64,000 nucleotides of DNA from Clostridiales bacterium Firm_14. Lineage in GTDB: Bacteria > Bacillota > Clostridia > Saccharofermentanales > Saccharofermentanaceae. The notes under the pieces are model-generated. The model was not told where the DNA came from and made no database searches. It worked only from the letters and a program-made list of their open reading frames with translations. Positions 1-7,294 of this stretch are shown here, one piece after another; position 1 is the first letter of the stretch, and each line of letters starts with the position of its first letter. The stretch lies in assembly GCA_001604135.1 (NCBI GenBank), contig LVAT01000009.1:1-64000 (forward strand), given 5' to 3'. A program made the position numbers and the translations under genes.

Positions 1-352
1 AAAACTGATTTCAGGTAGGTATTACCGTCAAATTTGGCTTTTCTCATGTTTTGGCGGTACGTGTTTTGGTTTGGTTTTCAAAAAAGCCGTCAAAACTGAG
101 ATTTTCTGATTTTGGCGGTACATGTTTTTGTGTGGGGTTTTCGAAAATACCGTCAAAACAGCAATTTCCAGATTTTGACGGTAAGAATTCCCCTTCCGGA
201 GAGGCTTTCCAAGCTTCTCAAGCAAGTTATATGGCAAATGCAGGCCTGTTAGAACCGCCAAAAGCACAAAAAGTGTATTTTTGGCGGTTAACTGCAGGGT
301 GCTTCAGTTTTTCCGAACCGCTAATTCATAAAAATATGCAAAATGGCGGTAA
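1..352. repeat. Intergenic imperfect ~62-bp repeats with inverted GGCGGT words
   Basis: The word TTTTGGCGGTA recurs at 49 and 110, and as TTTTGACGGTA at 173, giving periods of 61 and 63 bp. Each unit also holds the opposite-strand form CCGTCAAA, so units can fold as hairpins. Further on, AACCGCCAAAA (253-263) and TTTTGGCGGTT (279-289) form a perfect 11-bp inverted repeat with a 15-nt loop, and a degenerate copy follows near 319-352. The minus strand has a 79-codon open frame over 28-267, but its 21-residue periodicity follows from the DNA repeat and it has no convincing start. I treat the region as non-coding. Confidence 0.7.
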
Positions 353-369
353 CTTAAGAGGTTTACATA

Positions 370-418
370 TTAAGATAACCCCTCAGGGCCTGCAAAAGGC
401 CGGGAGGGGTCATCTTAA
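370..418 (-). terminator. Long hairpin after trpG
   Basis: Arms 370-384 and 404-418 are complementary over 15 positions with one mismatch (G-U pair in the minus-strand RNA), and an inner GGCC/GGCC extends the stem. It lies 20 bp past the trpG stop and is the likely end of the trpEG transcript. No strong U-run follows, so it may act partly as a 3' stabiliser. Confidence 0.6.
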
Positions 419-437
419 GGTTATGCCGTGTAAACAA

Positions 438-1004
438 TCAACAGAGGGAAAGGAAGTTCTCCAGCATCTTCCTGCCTTCCGGGGTCAGGATCGACTCCGG
501 GTGGAACTGGACGCCGTAGATCGGGTAATCGCGGTGCTTTACCGCCATGACCTCGCCGTCATCGGCAACGGCTGTTATCTGCAGGCAGTCAGGGATGGTG
601 TCGCGGTCTGCCGCGAGGGAGTGATAGCGCGCGACCTTGGTGTGCTCGCCTATTCCCCTGAACAGAGGGCACAATGCGTAGAGGCCTACATCGGACTGCT
701 TGCCGTGCATAAGGTGCTCGGCGTAAGTGATCGTGGCGCCGTAAGCCTTGCAGATGGCCTGGTGGCCCAGGCATACGCCGAGGACCGGAATGTCATGGAT
801 CGAAGCTGCCACGTCGCAGATGATGCCGGCATCTTCAGGCCTGCCGGGTCCGGGTGAGATGATGATGTGGTCGGGAGCAAGCGCCCTGATCTCATCTACA
901 GTCATCTCGTCATTTCTGATGACCTTAATGTCGGGATTGATCTCACCTATCATCTGATAGAGGTTATATGAAAAGCTGTCGTAATTATCTATAAGAAGTA
1001 TCAT
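438..1004 (-). CDS. trpG: Anthranilate synthase component II (glutamine amidotransferase)
   Basis: Class I glutamine amidotransferase that supplies ammonia to TrpE for making anthranilate from chorismate, the first step of tryptophan synthesis. The 188 residues are a normal length for a stand-alone TrpG/PabA. Visible motifs are the N-terminal LLIDNYDSFSYNL, the oxyanion region SPGPGRPEDAG, the nucleophile motif GVCLGHQAI and the HPESILTPEG motif carrying the catalytic His-Glu. It starts 3 bp after the trpE stop, with its GGAGG ribosome binding site inside the trpE end, so the two are co-translated in a stoichiometric pair. TrpG and PabA cannot be separated by sequence alone; the Trp-specific T-box upstream settles the role as mainly tryptophan synthesis, although the protein might serve folate synthesis too. 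Confidence 0.92.
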   Translation of the reverse strand: MILLIDNYDSFSYNLYQMIGEINPDIKVIRNDEMTVDEIRALAPDHIIISPGPGRPEDAGIICDVAASIHDIPVLGVCLGHQAICKAYGATITYAEHLMHGKQSDVGLYALCPLFRGIGEHTKVARYHSLAADRDTIPDCLQITAVADDGEVMAVKHRDYPIYGVQFHPESILTPEGRKMLENFLSLC

Positions 1005-1007
1005 CTC

Positions 1008-2468
1008 TTATACCTCCTCTGCGAGCGATAAGGAATTGAGGACGGCCCTTGCCTTGTTGAGGCACTCTTCGTACTCTTTCTCGGGAACTGAATCTGCTAC
1101 GATGCCGGCGCCGCTCCTGACGAAGACCTTGCCGTTCTTCTTGTAGGCGATGCGGATCGCAATGCAGGTGTCCATGTTGCCTGTAAAGTCGATATAACCG
1201 ATGGCGCCGCCGTAAATGCCTCGCTTGTTGTTTTCGAGCTCGCCGATGAGCTGGCAGGCACGGATCTTCGGAGCACCGGACAGAGTTCCTGCAGGAAGGA
1301 CTGCCTCAACTGCGTCCAGTGCGTCGTGCTTCGAATCGATCCTGCCGCGTACGGTGGAGCCGATGTGCATGACGTGGGAATAGCGCTCGATGCTTCTGAG
1401 CTTCTCTACTTCAACTGAGCCGAATTCGCTGATCTTGCCCAGGTCGTTACGGCCGAGGTCTACGAGCATGTTGTGCTCGGCCAGCTCTTTCTCGTCAGCC
1501 AGGAGCTCTTCTTCGAGTCTCTTGTCCTCTTCTTCCGTCTTGCCTCTCGGCCTTGTGCCGGCGAGAGGGAACGTGTGGAGGATCCCGTCTTCAAGTTTTA
1601 CCAGTGTCTCAGGGGAAGCGCCAGCGACTTCGACGTCGGTGCCTGCGAAATAGAACATATAAGGAGAAGGATTAATAGTTCTTAATAATCTGTAAGTATT
1701 AAGAAGGCTTCCTTCATAAGGTGCGGAGAGGCGGTTCGAGAGGACTATCTGGAAGATGTCGCCTTCGTGGATATAGTTCTTGGCCTTCTCGACCATTGCG
1801 CAGTATTCTTCGCGGGAGAACAGGGGCGTAACTTCACCTAAGAGTCTGCCTGCCGGATCGTCAGCCTTTTCGCCGTTCTTAAGAAGGTCTATGAGGGACT
1901 CCAGTTCTTCAACAGCTTCCTTGTAGCCGGCATCTACGTCCTCCAGTGACATGTTGGATATGAGGATCAGCTTCTGCTTTACGTGGTCGAATGCTATGAC
2001 CTTGTCGAAAAGCATGAGGTCGACGTCCTTGAAGTTCTCTTCGTCAATAACGTCGCATTTTGCCGTGGGTTCGGCATAGGTCAGGTAATCGTATGAGAAA
2101 TAGCCGACCAGACCGCCTGTGAAGGAAGGCAGATAATCAAGTCTGGGGCTTCTGAACTTGGACATGATCTCTCTTATGATCTTCGACGGGTCATCTGTCT
2201 TCTCGGTCTTGTCGCCGTATGTGATCTCGCCGTTGATGCAGGTGATCTCGAGCTTGGGATCAAACCCTAAGAAAGTATATCTGCCCCATCGCTCGTTGGC
2301 CCAGGCGGACTCGAGCATATAAGCATGTGTGGAAGCATTCTTCAGAATGCGGATCGTTTCGATGGGTGTCGTGAAATCCGAGAGGATCTCGCAGCTTACG
2401 GGTACGACATCGTACTTGCCTGTAGCAGCAAATGCTCTGACTTCTTCAATTGACGGCACTACTTTCAT
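1008..2468 (-). CDS. trpE: Anthranilate synthase component I
   Basis: Chorismate-using enzyme that, with TrpG, makes anthranilate. The protein is 486 residues. The N-terminal half carries the region that in the family binds feedback tryptophan (around LLESAWANERWGRYTFLG), and the C-terminal half carries the chorismate-binding core: IFQIVLSNR, the GASPETLVKLE segment, the FPLAGTRPRG motif, DLGRNDLG and the GAPKIRACQLI segment near the end. An upstream GTG gives a slightly longer frame, but it overlaps the GGAGG site, so I chose the ATG at 2468, 8 nt downstream of it. Only trpE and trpG are here; the rest of the trp pathway must be elsewhere. Expression is very likely set by the T-box leader. 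Confidence 0.93.
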   Translation of the reverse strand: MKVVPSIEEVRAFAATGKYDVVPVSCEILSDFTTPIETIRILKNASTHAYMLESAWANERWGRYTFLGFDPKLEITCINGEITYGDKTEKTDDPSKIIREIMSKFRSPRLDYLPSFTGGLVGYFSYDYLTYAEPTAKCDVIDEENFKDVDLMLFDKVIAFDHVKQKLILISNMSLEDVDAGYKEAVEELESLIDLLKNGEKADDPAGRLLGEVTPLFSREEYCAMVEKAKNYIHEGDIFQIVLSNRLSAPYEGSLLNTYRLLRTINPSPYMFYFAGTDVEVAGASPETLVKLEDGILHTFPLAGTRPRGKTEEEDKRLEEELLADEKELAEHNMLVDLGRNDLGKISEFGSVEVEKLRSIERYSHVMHIGSTVRGRIDSKHDALDAVEAVLPAGTLSGAPKIRACQLIGELENNKRGIYGGAIGYIDFTGNMDTCIAIRIAYKKNGKVFVRSGAGIVADSVPEKEYEECLNKARAVLNSLSLAEEV

Positions 2469-2477
2469 TTTAGTCAC

Positions 2478-2799
2478 CTCCGGCTCTTCTCTCCTGCCAG
2501 AGGCAATAAAAAACGCCCTCTGACAAAAGACCTTCTGATCTTTTAGTCAAGGACGAATAACAGTTTATCCGCGGTGCCACCTTGATTCACGATCTGACTC
2601 GTGCGCTTAGACAAGATACCAACATATCTCCGGCCTCTTACGCGTGCCTCACGTCGCAATATACTTGGGGAGCCTCCCTTTCCTCTGCGCCCTCCGGAGT
2701 CCATTCGCTTAAGGTCCTTGCTGTCCGGATCTCACCACCCCGGGCTCTCTTTGAACGGTTTCCTGTAAGTTACTCACTCTCCGTCAACGGTTTGAAACT
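2478..2799 (-). promoter_or_regulatory. T-box leader with tryptophan specifier (TGG)
   Basis: On the minus strand the leader contains the T-box consensus AAGGTGGCACCGCGG (2583 to 2569). Upstream there is a Stem I with a GGTGGTGAGA distal loop, and then the specifier loop GAA-TGG-ACTCC. The specifier codon TGG occupies 2703-2701 and would pair with the CCA anticodon of tRNA-Trp. Uncharged tRNA should stabilise the antiterminator (T-box sequence pairing with the TCCTT near 2552), while charged tRNA allows the terminator at 2508-2555. This places trpEG under tryptophan starvation control. Confidence 0.93.
2508..2555 (-). terminator. T-box intrinsic terminator
   Basis: In the minus-strand RNA the arms CGTCCTTGAC (2555-2546) and GTCAGAGGGCG (2524-2514) pair with one bulge and are followed by six U residues (2513-2508). 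The 5' arm is shared with the antiterminator, as expected for a T-box switch. Confidence 0.85.
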
Positions 2800-2805
2800 G
2801 ACATA

Positions 2806-2834
2806 AAAATACTATACGACAGGTAGGTTGTCAA
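2806..2834 (-). promoter_or_regulatory. Promoter of the trpEG leader
   Basis: Minus-strand TTGACA (2834-2829), a 17-bp spacer, and TATTTT (2811-2806) precede the T-box leader by a few bases. The terminator of the neighbouring lipoprotein gene ends just upstream, which insulates the unit. Confidence 0.6.
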
Positions 2835-2850
2835 TCAGGAACAAAAAAGA

Positions 2851-2874
2851 GGCTGCCTCTTATAAGAGACAGCC
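2851..2874 (-). terminator. Terminator after first lipoprotein gene
   Basis: A GGCTGTCTC/GAGGCAGCC hairpin on the minus strand is followed by a CTCTTTTTT run. It belongs to a family of near-identical hairpins in this window (see findings). Confidence 0.85.
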
Positions 2875-2905
2875 CCATAATGTTTAAACTCAATTGCCCG
2901 TTTTA

Positions 2906-3847
2906 TCAGGGAATGTAAGTCATGTCGATTTCTTCGAATACGTTGTTCTTGAAGCTGAATTCGATTCTATTGCTGTTATAGAACTTTGTACCCTTCTTTG
3001 TCCACTCAAGCTTGTCGTAAACATTCTTCTCTGTCTCGTTGTGGTAAGGCTTCTCTGTAGGCTCACCTGAATTAGCCTTAAGGTCTTCCATTGTGAGAGT
3101 GAAAGGGAAATCAAAAGAAACCATTGTCTGCTTTGTGCCTTCTTCAGTCAGGAACTTGAAAAGAATCTGATTTACGTAGCACTCGCTCATGGGCTTGCCT
3201 GCATCAGTATCGTTGAATACTTCGATCCAGAAATAGCAGCCCTTGACACCGAGATTGACCTTAATATAACCGGACTGATAGTGAGACTTAACGTTGTTGG
3301 AGAAGTTATCAGACTCTCCATCCTCGAAAGGAACGCCGTCATTGATAAGATCCTGGAGTGTTGTCTTTCCGAGTGTGTACTTCTTGCCGTTGATGTAGAA
3401 GTTCATCTCGTCGAAGTTTACATACTTAGCACCTGTAGGATTAGGGTTAGGGTTAGAACCGCCGCCGTTCTCTGAAGAATCTGTTGCAGTAGCTTCAGTA
3501 GTTGTTGTTGTGGGAGTCTCTGTCTCAGTTGTTGTGGGATCAGTCTCCTCAGTTGTTGTTGTAGTTGTAGGTGCCTCAAGTTCTCTGTCATCGAACTCGA
3601 ACTCGTCAGGAGTCTTAGCGTTCCATGTAACTGTAACTTCAAGTGTACCGTCCTTGGAGATCAAAACCCATTCAGCGTCCTTCTCATCGTCGGAAATATC
3701 CTCTGAATCTACCTTGAAATCCATGTCATACTCTTCTGCTGCAGCTTTCTTTACATCGCTCTTGGAAGGTACTTCAACCTTCTTTGCGCATGAAGCGAAT
3801 CCGAGCAATACGGAAAGGCAGAGAATAAGAGCCAAAACCTTTTTCAT
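2906..3847 (-). CDS. Lipoprotein with Thr-rich linker, paralog A
   Basis: Unrecognised secreted lipoprotein of 313 residues. A signal peptide ends in a lipobox (LLGFASC, Cys about 20). A conserved N-terminal domain of about 75 residues follows, then a low-complexity linker of Thr/Glu/Pro blocks (about residues 93-135), an NPNPNP spacer, and a C-terminal domain of about 170 residues starting KYVNFDEMNFYINGKKYTLG. Thr-Pro linkers of this kind often join extracellular domains and may be glycosylated. The next gene upstream (3989-4930) is a paralog of identical length. Each has its own hairpin terminator and a strong GAGGAGG site. Function unknown. Confidence 0.85.
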   Translation of the reverse strand: MKKVLALILCLSVLLGFASCAKKVEVPSKSDVKKAAAEEYDMDFKVDSEDISDDEKDAEWVLISKDGTLEVTVTWNAKTPDEFEFDDRELEAPTTTTTTEETDPTTTETETPTTTTTEATATDSSENGGGSNPNPNPTGAKYVNFDEMNFYINGKKYTLGKTTLQDLINDGVPFEDGESDNFSNNVKSHYQSGYIKVNLGVKGCYFWIEVFNDTDAGKPMSECYVNQILFKFLTEEGTKQTMVSFDFPFTLTMEDLKANSGEPTEKPYHNETEKNVYDKLEWTKKGTKFYNSNRIEFSFKNNVFEEIDMTYIP

Positions 3848-3934
3848 TGTTTAATCCTCCTCATTATCCTTTTATAAAGGCTTTTTAATAATATCCCTAT
3901 AATCAGAATAAAAAAAGTAGACAAAATAAATAAA

Positions 3935-3958
3935 AGGCTGCCTCATATGAGACAGCCT
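3935..3958 (-). terminator. Terminator after second lipoprotein gene
   Basis: Minus-strand AGGCTGTCTC/GAGGCAGCCT hairpin followed by TTTATTTATTT. It shares its stem core with the terminators at 2851 and 5015. Confidence 0.8.
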
Positions 3959-3988
3959 CTTGTTAATTGGCGTTAATTGTCCGGCTTA

Positions 3989-4930
3989 TCAGGGAATGTA
4001 AGTCATGTAGAAATTTCTGAGCTGTCCGTTATAGAACTCGAAATCATAGTAGTTGTTGTTGTAAAACTTTTTTCCCTGCCTTGTCCACTTGAGGTAATCA
4101 GCAATGAATTTAGGATCATCCTCATTGTGGTATGTCTTCTCGTTAGGTTCGCCGGAATTTGCCTTAAGCTCATCGATCGTCAAAGTATCAAACGGGAAGT
4201 CGAATGTAAGGATCTTCTGGTCAGCCCTTCTCTGTGAAGTATAAACAGAGATCTCATTTACATAGCACTCGTTCATAGGCTTTCCTTCATCTGTCTCGTT
4301 GAAAACGTTGATGGAAACTGTCCAGCCGTCACCGATGTTAAGTCTGATCGCTGCTGACTGATACTTTGCCTTGAGATTGTTCTGGAAGTTATCTGATTCG
4401 CCTTCCTTGAAAGGAACACCGTCATCGATAAGTTCCTGGAGTGTAACCTTGCCTAATGTGTACTTCTTGCCGTTGATGTAGAAGTTCATCTCGTCGAAGT
4501 TAACATACTTGGCGCCTGTAGGATTAGGGTTAGGGTTAGCACCGCCGCCGTTCTCTGAAGACTCTGTTGAAGTAGCTTCAGTTGTAGTAGTTGTCGGCTC
4601 TTCCTCTGTCGTGGTTGTTGTGGGTTCTTCTTCGGTTGTTGTTGTAGTTGTAGGTTCCTCAAGTTGTCTGTCATCGAACTCGAACTCGTCAGGATTCTTC
4701 GCATTCCAGGTAACTGTTACCTCAAGTGTTCCATCCTTAGAGATCAAAACCCACTCTGCATCTTTCTCATCATCGGAAACATCCTCAGAATCGACCTTGA
4801 AGTCCATGTCATATTCTTCTGCAGCAGCTTTCTTTACGTCGCTCTTGGAAGGTACCTCTACCTTCTTTGCACAAGATGCAAATCCGAGCACCATGGAAAG
4901 TGTCAGAAGAAGTGCCAAAATCTTTTTCAT
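3989..4930 (-). CDS. Lipoprotein with Thr-rich linker, paralog B
   Basis: A 313-residue lipoprotein of the same length and architecture as the gene at 2906-3847. The signal peptide with lipobox (LGFASC) and the next about 75 residues are almost identical to paralog A. The linker is built of cleaner PTTTTT-EE blocks, three in a row. The C-terminal domain is related but clearly diverged, especially in its second half. An in-frame upstream start (4996) exists, but AGGAGG lies directly before the ATG at 4930, and that start restores the signal peptide to the N-terminus. The pattern fits a tandem duplication with faster divergence of the exposed domain. No known function. Confidence 0.85.
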   Translation of the reverse strand: MKKILALLLTLSMVLGFASCAKKVEVPSKSDVKKAAAEEYDMDFKVDSEDVSDDEKDAEWVLISKDGTLEVTVTWNAKNPDEFEFDDRQLEEPTTTTTTEEEPTTTTTEEEPTTTTTEATSTESSENGGGANPNPNPTGAKYVNFDEMNFYINGKKYTLGKVTLQELIDDGVPFKEGESDNFQNNLKAKYQSAAIRLNIGDGWTVSINVFNETDEGKPMNECYVNEISVYTSQRRADQKILTFDFPFDTLTIDELKANSGEPNEKTYHNEDDPKFIADYLKWTRQGKKFYNNNYYDFEFYNGQLRNFYMTYIP

Positions 4931-5014
4931 TGATCTGTCCTCCTTATTACCGTTTAAAGGCGCCCTAATAATATCGCGAATGCTCGAAAAAGACAAATAA
5001 ATCAGAAAATATCA

Positions 5015-5043
5015 AGGGCTGCCTCATTTCGAGACAGCCCTTA
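5015..5043 (-). terminator. Terminator after the foldase-like gene
   Basis: Minus-strand hairpin AAGGGCTGTCTC/GAGGCAGCCCTT with a GAAAT loop. Its 5' arm lies 27 bp past the stop of the 5070-6590 gene. Confidence 0.75.
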
Positions 5044-5069
5044 AATAATTAATAAATTAGTTAACTATA

Positions 5070-6590
5070 TTAGTAGATAAGGTATCTGCAAAGGCCTGCG
5101 TTGATGACATAACCGACGTTGCCTGTATCAAGAGAAGCGTTCCAGTCATTGAAGTTGGAAGCGATCATGTTGTTCCTGATGGATACTTCCCAAGCAGGTC
5201 TTGCTGTCTCGAAGTAGAAGACATAAACTGTCTGCTTGTCTTCGGAAGCGATGACGAATACATCACCCTGCTTACGTGCGTCATCGAAGAGCCATGTGCC
5301 TGCTTCGACTACTGAAGGATCGACCGGATCCTGCTCTGTGGATACGAAGTAGTCAGCATTCTGTACGTTGTAGCCGCCTTCGAGCTTATCGTTGAGGTTA
5401 GTTGTCTTCTCCTTAACGAGCTTATAGAAATCGAGAGGATTCATTCCGCTGGGTGCCATTGTCTGTGCATCAGCAATAGTCTTCTGGAGAGCAGCAGCCT
5501 TCTCTTCGTCAGTAGCGTCGCTCTTAACGTCTGTTGAGAGTGTGAGCATTCTGTAAGTAACTGTCTTCTCGTCTCCGTTGTCCTTATTTGCGATATAGAT
5601 TACATATGCGCCGAATTCTGTCTGGATGACCTTCTTGTCGCCAGTCTTGCTGTCGCCGAAGAGGTAGCTCTTAACAGCTTCATCCATGTATGTAGCTACG
5701 CTGTATGTGAAATCCTTTGTAAATGTAGGATCTGCACCGTTCTCGAAAGTAGAGATCGCAGCTGCATCGCCTGTGCCCTTAACATACTCTAAAACTGCAT
5801 CTCTGAAAGAAGTGGAATCAGTAGTAGCATCGGCAACCTTGTTTGCAGCCTTAACTGCGTCATCCATGCCGACCGGCTTTCCGTCCTTGTCTGTTGCAGC
5901 CTTTATGAAGTAGAGGTTGTAGTCAAGTGTGCAGTAGATCGTTGTATCTTCGTTGTACTTAGCGAGAACTTCCTCATCAGTAGGGATGATAGAAGTATCG
6001 AACTGCTTTAAGTAGCTGCCGTACTCATTTACGAGAACCTCGCGTGCAGCGAAATCAGTATACAGTCTCTTTGTCATGCCTGTTCCGTAGAGAGCCTTAA
6101 GATAAGACTGTCCGGACGGATAACCGTATAACTTAGCGTAGAGTTCCAATGTCTCGAGATTCTTAGCAGAAAGCTCACGTGCCTTGGAGATCTCCATGAA
6201 GCCTGATTCCTTAGCAGCGCGCTCAACCAATGTGAGTGTCTTCATCTGGTTAGCAGCTTCTCTGAGAAGTATGTCTCTGTAAGTTTCACCGGTCTCCTGG
6301 TTGCTGACATTGTCCAATGTGTCTGCAGATACCATTCCGTACTGGGAATAAGAATCGAAAACTTCCTTGAAGTGGAAATTGGACTCGAGAACAGAGTAGT
6401 TCTGAAGGTTCTTGCTAGTGCCGTCAGGATTATTCTCCGTAACCGTAATGCCTGTAAGAGTCTGGGGAAGTATTCCGGAAATATACGTGAAGAAGCAAGC
6501 GATAATGAGAATGACTGCTACGACTACTACAATCATTCCGCCTGAAACGAGCGACTTGTTTGCCTTTCCGGACTTGGTGGTCTTTGCCAT
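5070..6590 (-). CDS. Membrane-anchored SurA/PrsA-like protein
   Basis: A 506-residue protein with a short basic cytoplasmic N-terminus, one transmembrane helix (about residues 17-41) and a large extracellular part. The extracellular part is rich in helices with the organisation of SurA_N/PrsA chaperones: an N-terminal helical bundle (about 70-190) and a parvulin-like stretch (about 200-350) containing a repeated 'FGAYVIYIANK' type strand. I do not see a full set of parvulin active-site residues, so peptidyl-prolyl isomerase activity is uncertain; a chaperone or foldase role is inferred. It lies downstream of, and separated from, the HAD/corC/gat operon. The other foldase-like gene (12164-13672) resembles it in layout. 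Confidence 0.65.
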   Translation of the reverse strand: MAKTTKSGKANKSLVSGGMIVVVVAVILIIACFFTYISGILPQTLTGITVTENNPDGTSKNLQNYSVLESNFHFKEVFDSYSQYGMVSADTLDNVSNQETGETYRDILLREAANQMKTLTLVERAAKESGFMEISKARELSAKNLETLELYAKLYGYPSGQSYLKALYGTGMTKRLYTDFAAREVLVNEYGSYLKQFDTSIIPTDEEVLAKYNEDTTIYCTLDYNLYFIKAATDKDGKPVGMDDAVKAANKVADATTDSTSFRDAVLEYVKGTGDAAAISTFENGADPTFTKDFTYSVATYMDEAVKSYLFGDSKTGDKKVIQTEFGAYVIYIANKDNGDEKTVTYRMLTLSTDVKSDATDEEKAAALQKTIADAQTMAPSGMNPLDFYKLVKEKTTNLNDKLEGGYNVQNADYFVSTEQDPVDPSVVEAGTWLFDDARKQGDVFVIASEDKQTVYVFYFETARPAWEVSIRNNMIASNFNDWNASLDTGNVGYVINAGLCRYLIY

Positions 6591-6623
6591 CTTGCCTACC
6601 TACCTTATTTTATATTTATAAAA

Positions 6624-6648
6624 AGCACCAAACATTATAATTCGGTGC
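6624..6648 (-). terminator. Terminator overlapping the HAD gene stop
   Basis: Minus-strand arms GCACCGAA and TTTGGTGC flank an 8-9 nt loop that includes the stop codon region of the 6635-7294 gene, then a CTTTTTATA tail. It ends the gatC-A-B-corC-HAD transcript. Confidence 0.7.
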
Positions 6649-7294
6649 CCTTAATAATGCAAGGAAGTCGTTCGGGAACCTCCACTAAATAGTCGGGGTT
6701 GTGGCTCATAAGATCCTCTCTTGGCATCTTCGTCCACCCTACCAGAGCAAAATCGCATCCGGCGTCCCTCGCTGAAAGCAAGTCAGGAAGGGCATCTCCG
6801 ACATATAAGACCCTGCTCATGTCATTTATCCCCAATCTTCTCGCCGCCTCGATGAGCGGGTCACCGTACGGCTTGGCCCTCTCGGTAGCTTCCCTGAAGA
6901 CCATGTCATCAAAGTACTGCCCGAGCTCCAAAAGGTCTATGGTGATCATGGCAGAATCTTCGAGTTTTGAGGTGACTATGCCCTGCTTAACGCCCAGAGC
7001 CCTGATTTTCGCGAGAAAATCATAGACACCGGGAAAGATTGGAATGACATTTTCCTTCATTCTGGCGCAGTTATAGTCGAGATAAGCCCTAATCAGACGC
7101 TCCTGAGTCTCTTCGTCATGCATCCGGAATGTATCTGTCAGGGGCTTTCCGATATAGCTCATCAGATCCTCGTCGGTCCTGTCGGTGCCGCCGAGAACGA
7201 TATCGTAACAGGTTCTAAGGGATTCCATAATGAGAGGGACAGAGTCCTGCAAAGTGCCGTCCAGATCATAGAGGACGAGGTCATACTTACTCAT
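6635..7294 (-). CDS. HAD-family phosphatase (phosphoglycolate phosphatase-like)
   Basis: A 219-residue haloacid-dehalogenase hydrolase of the PGP/beta-phosphoglucomutase branch with a helical cap. Motif I is YDLDGTLQDS (nucleophile Asp10, acid/base Asp12), motif II the VTSK segment, motif III the Lys of AKPYGDP, and motif IV VGDALPDLLSARDAG with the Mg-binding acids. Substrate cannot be read from sequence; phosphoglycolate, a sugar phosphate or pyrophosphate are all possible. It overlaps the end of the corC-like gene by 8 bp, so it is translationally coupled to it and is the last gene of the gat operon. Confidence 0.85.
   Translation of the reverse strand: MSKYDLVLYDLDGTLQDSVPLIMESLRTCYDIVLGGTDRTDEDLMSYIGKPLTDTFRMHDEETQERLIRAYLDYNCARMKENVIPIFPGVYDFLAKIRALGVKQGIVTSKLEDSAMITIDLLELGQYFDDMVFREATERAKPYGDPLIEAARRLGINDMSRVLYVGDALPDLLSARDAGCDFALVGWTKMPREDLMSHNPDYLVEVPERLPCIIKGTEL

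Noticed and set aside
28-267. 79-codon minus-strand open frame with 21-residue repeats
   Set aside because: The repeat period comes from the DNA repeat, and there is no ribosome site or family match; kept as a repeat region.
438-2468. pabA/pabB (aminodeoxychorismate synthase) instead of trpGE
   Set aside because: The T-box specifier TGG ties the operon to tryptophan.
3437-3457. Telomere-like TTAGGG repeats (also near 4519-4537)
   Set aside because: They are the codons of an Asn-Pro spacer (NPNPNP) in the two paralogous lipoproteins.
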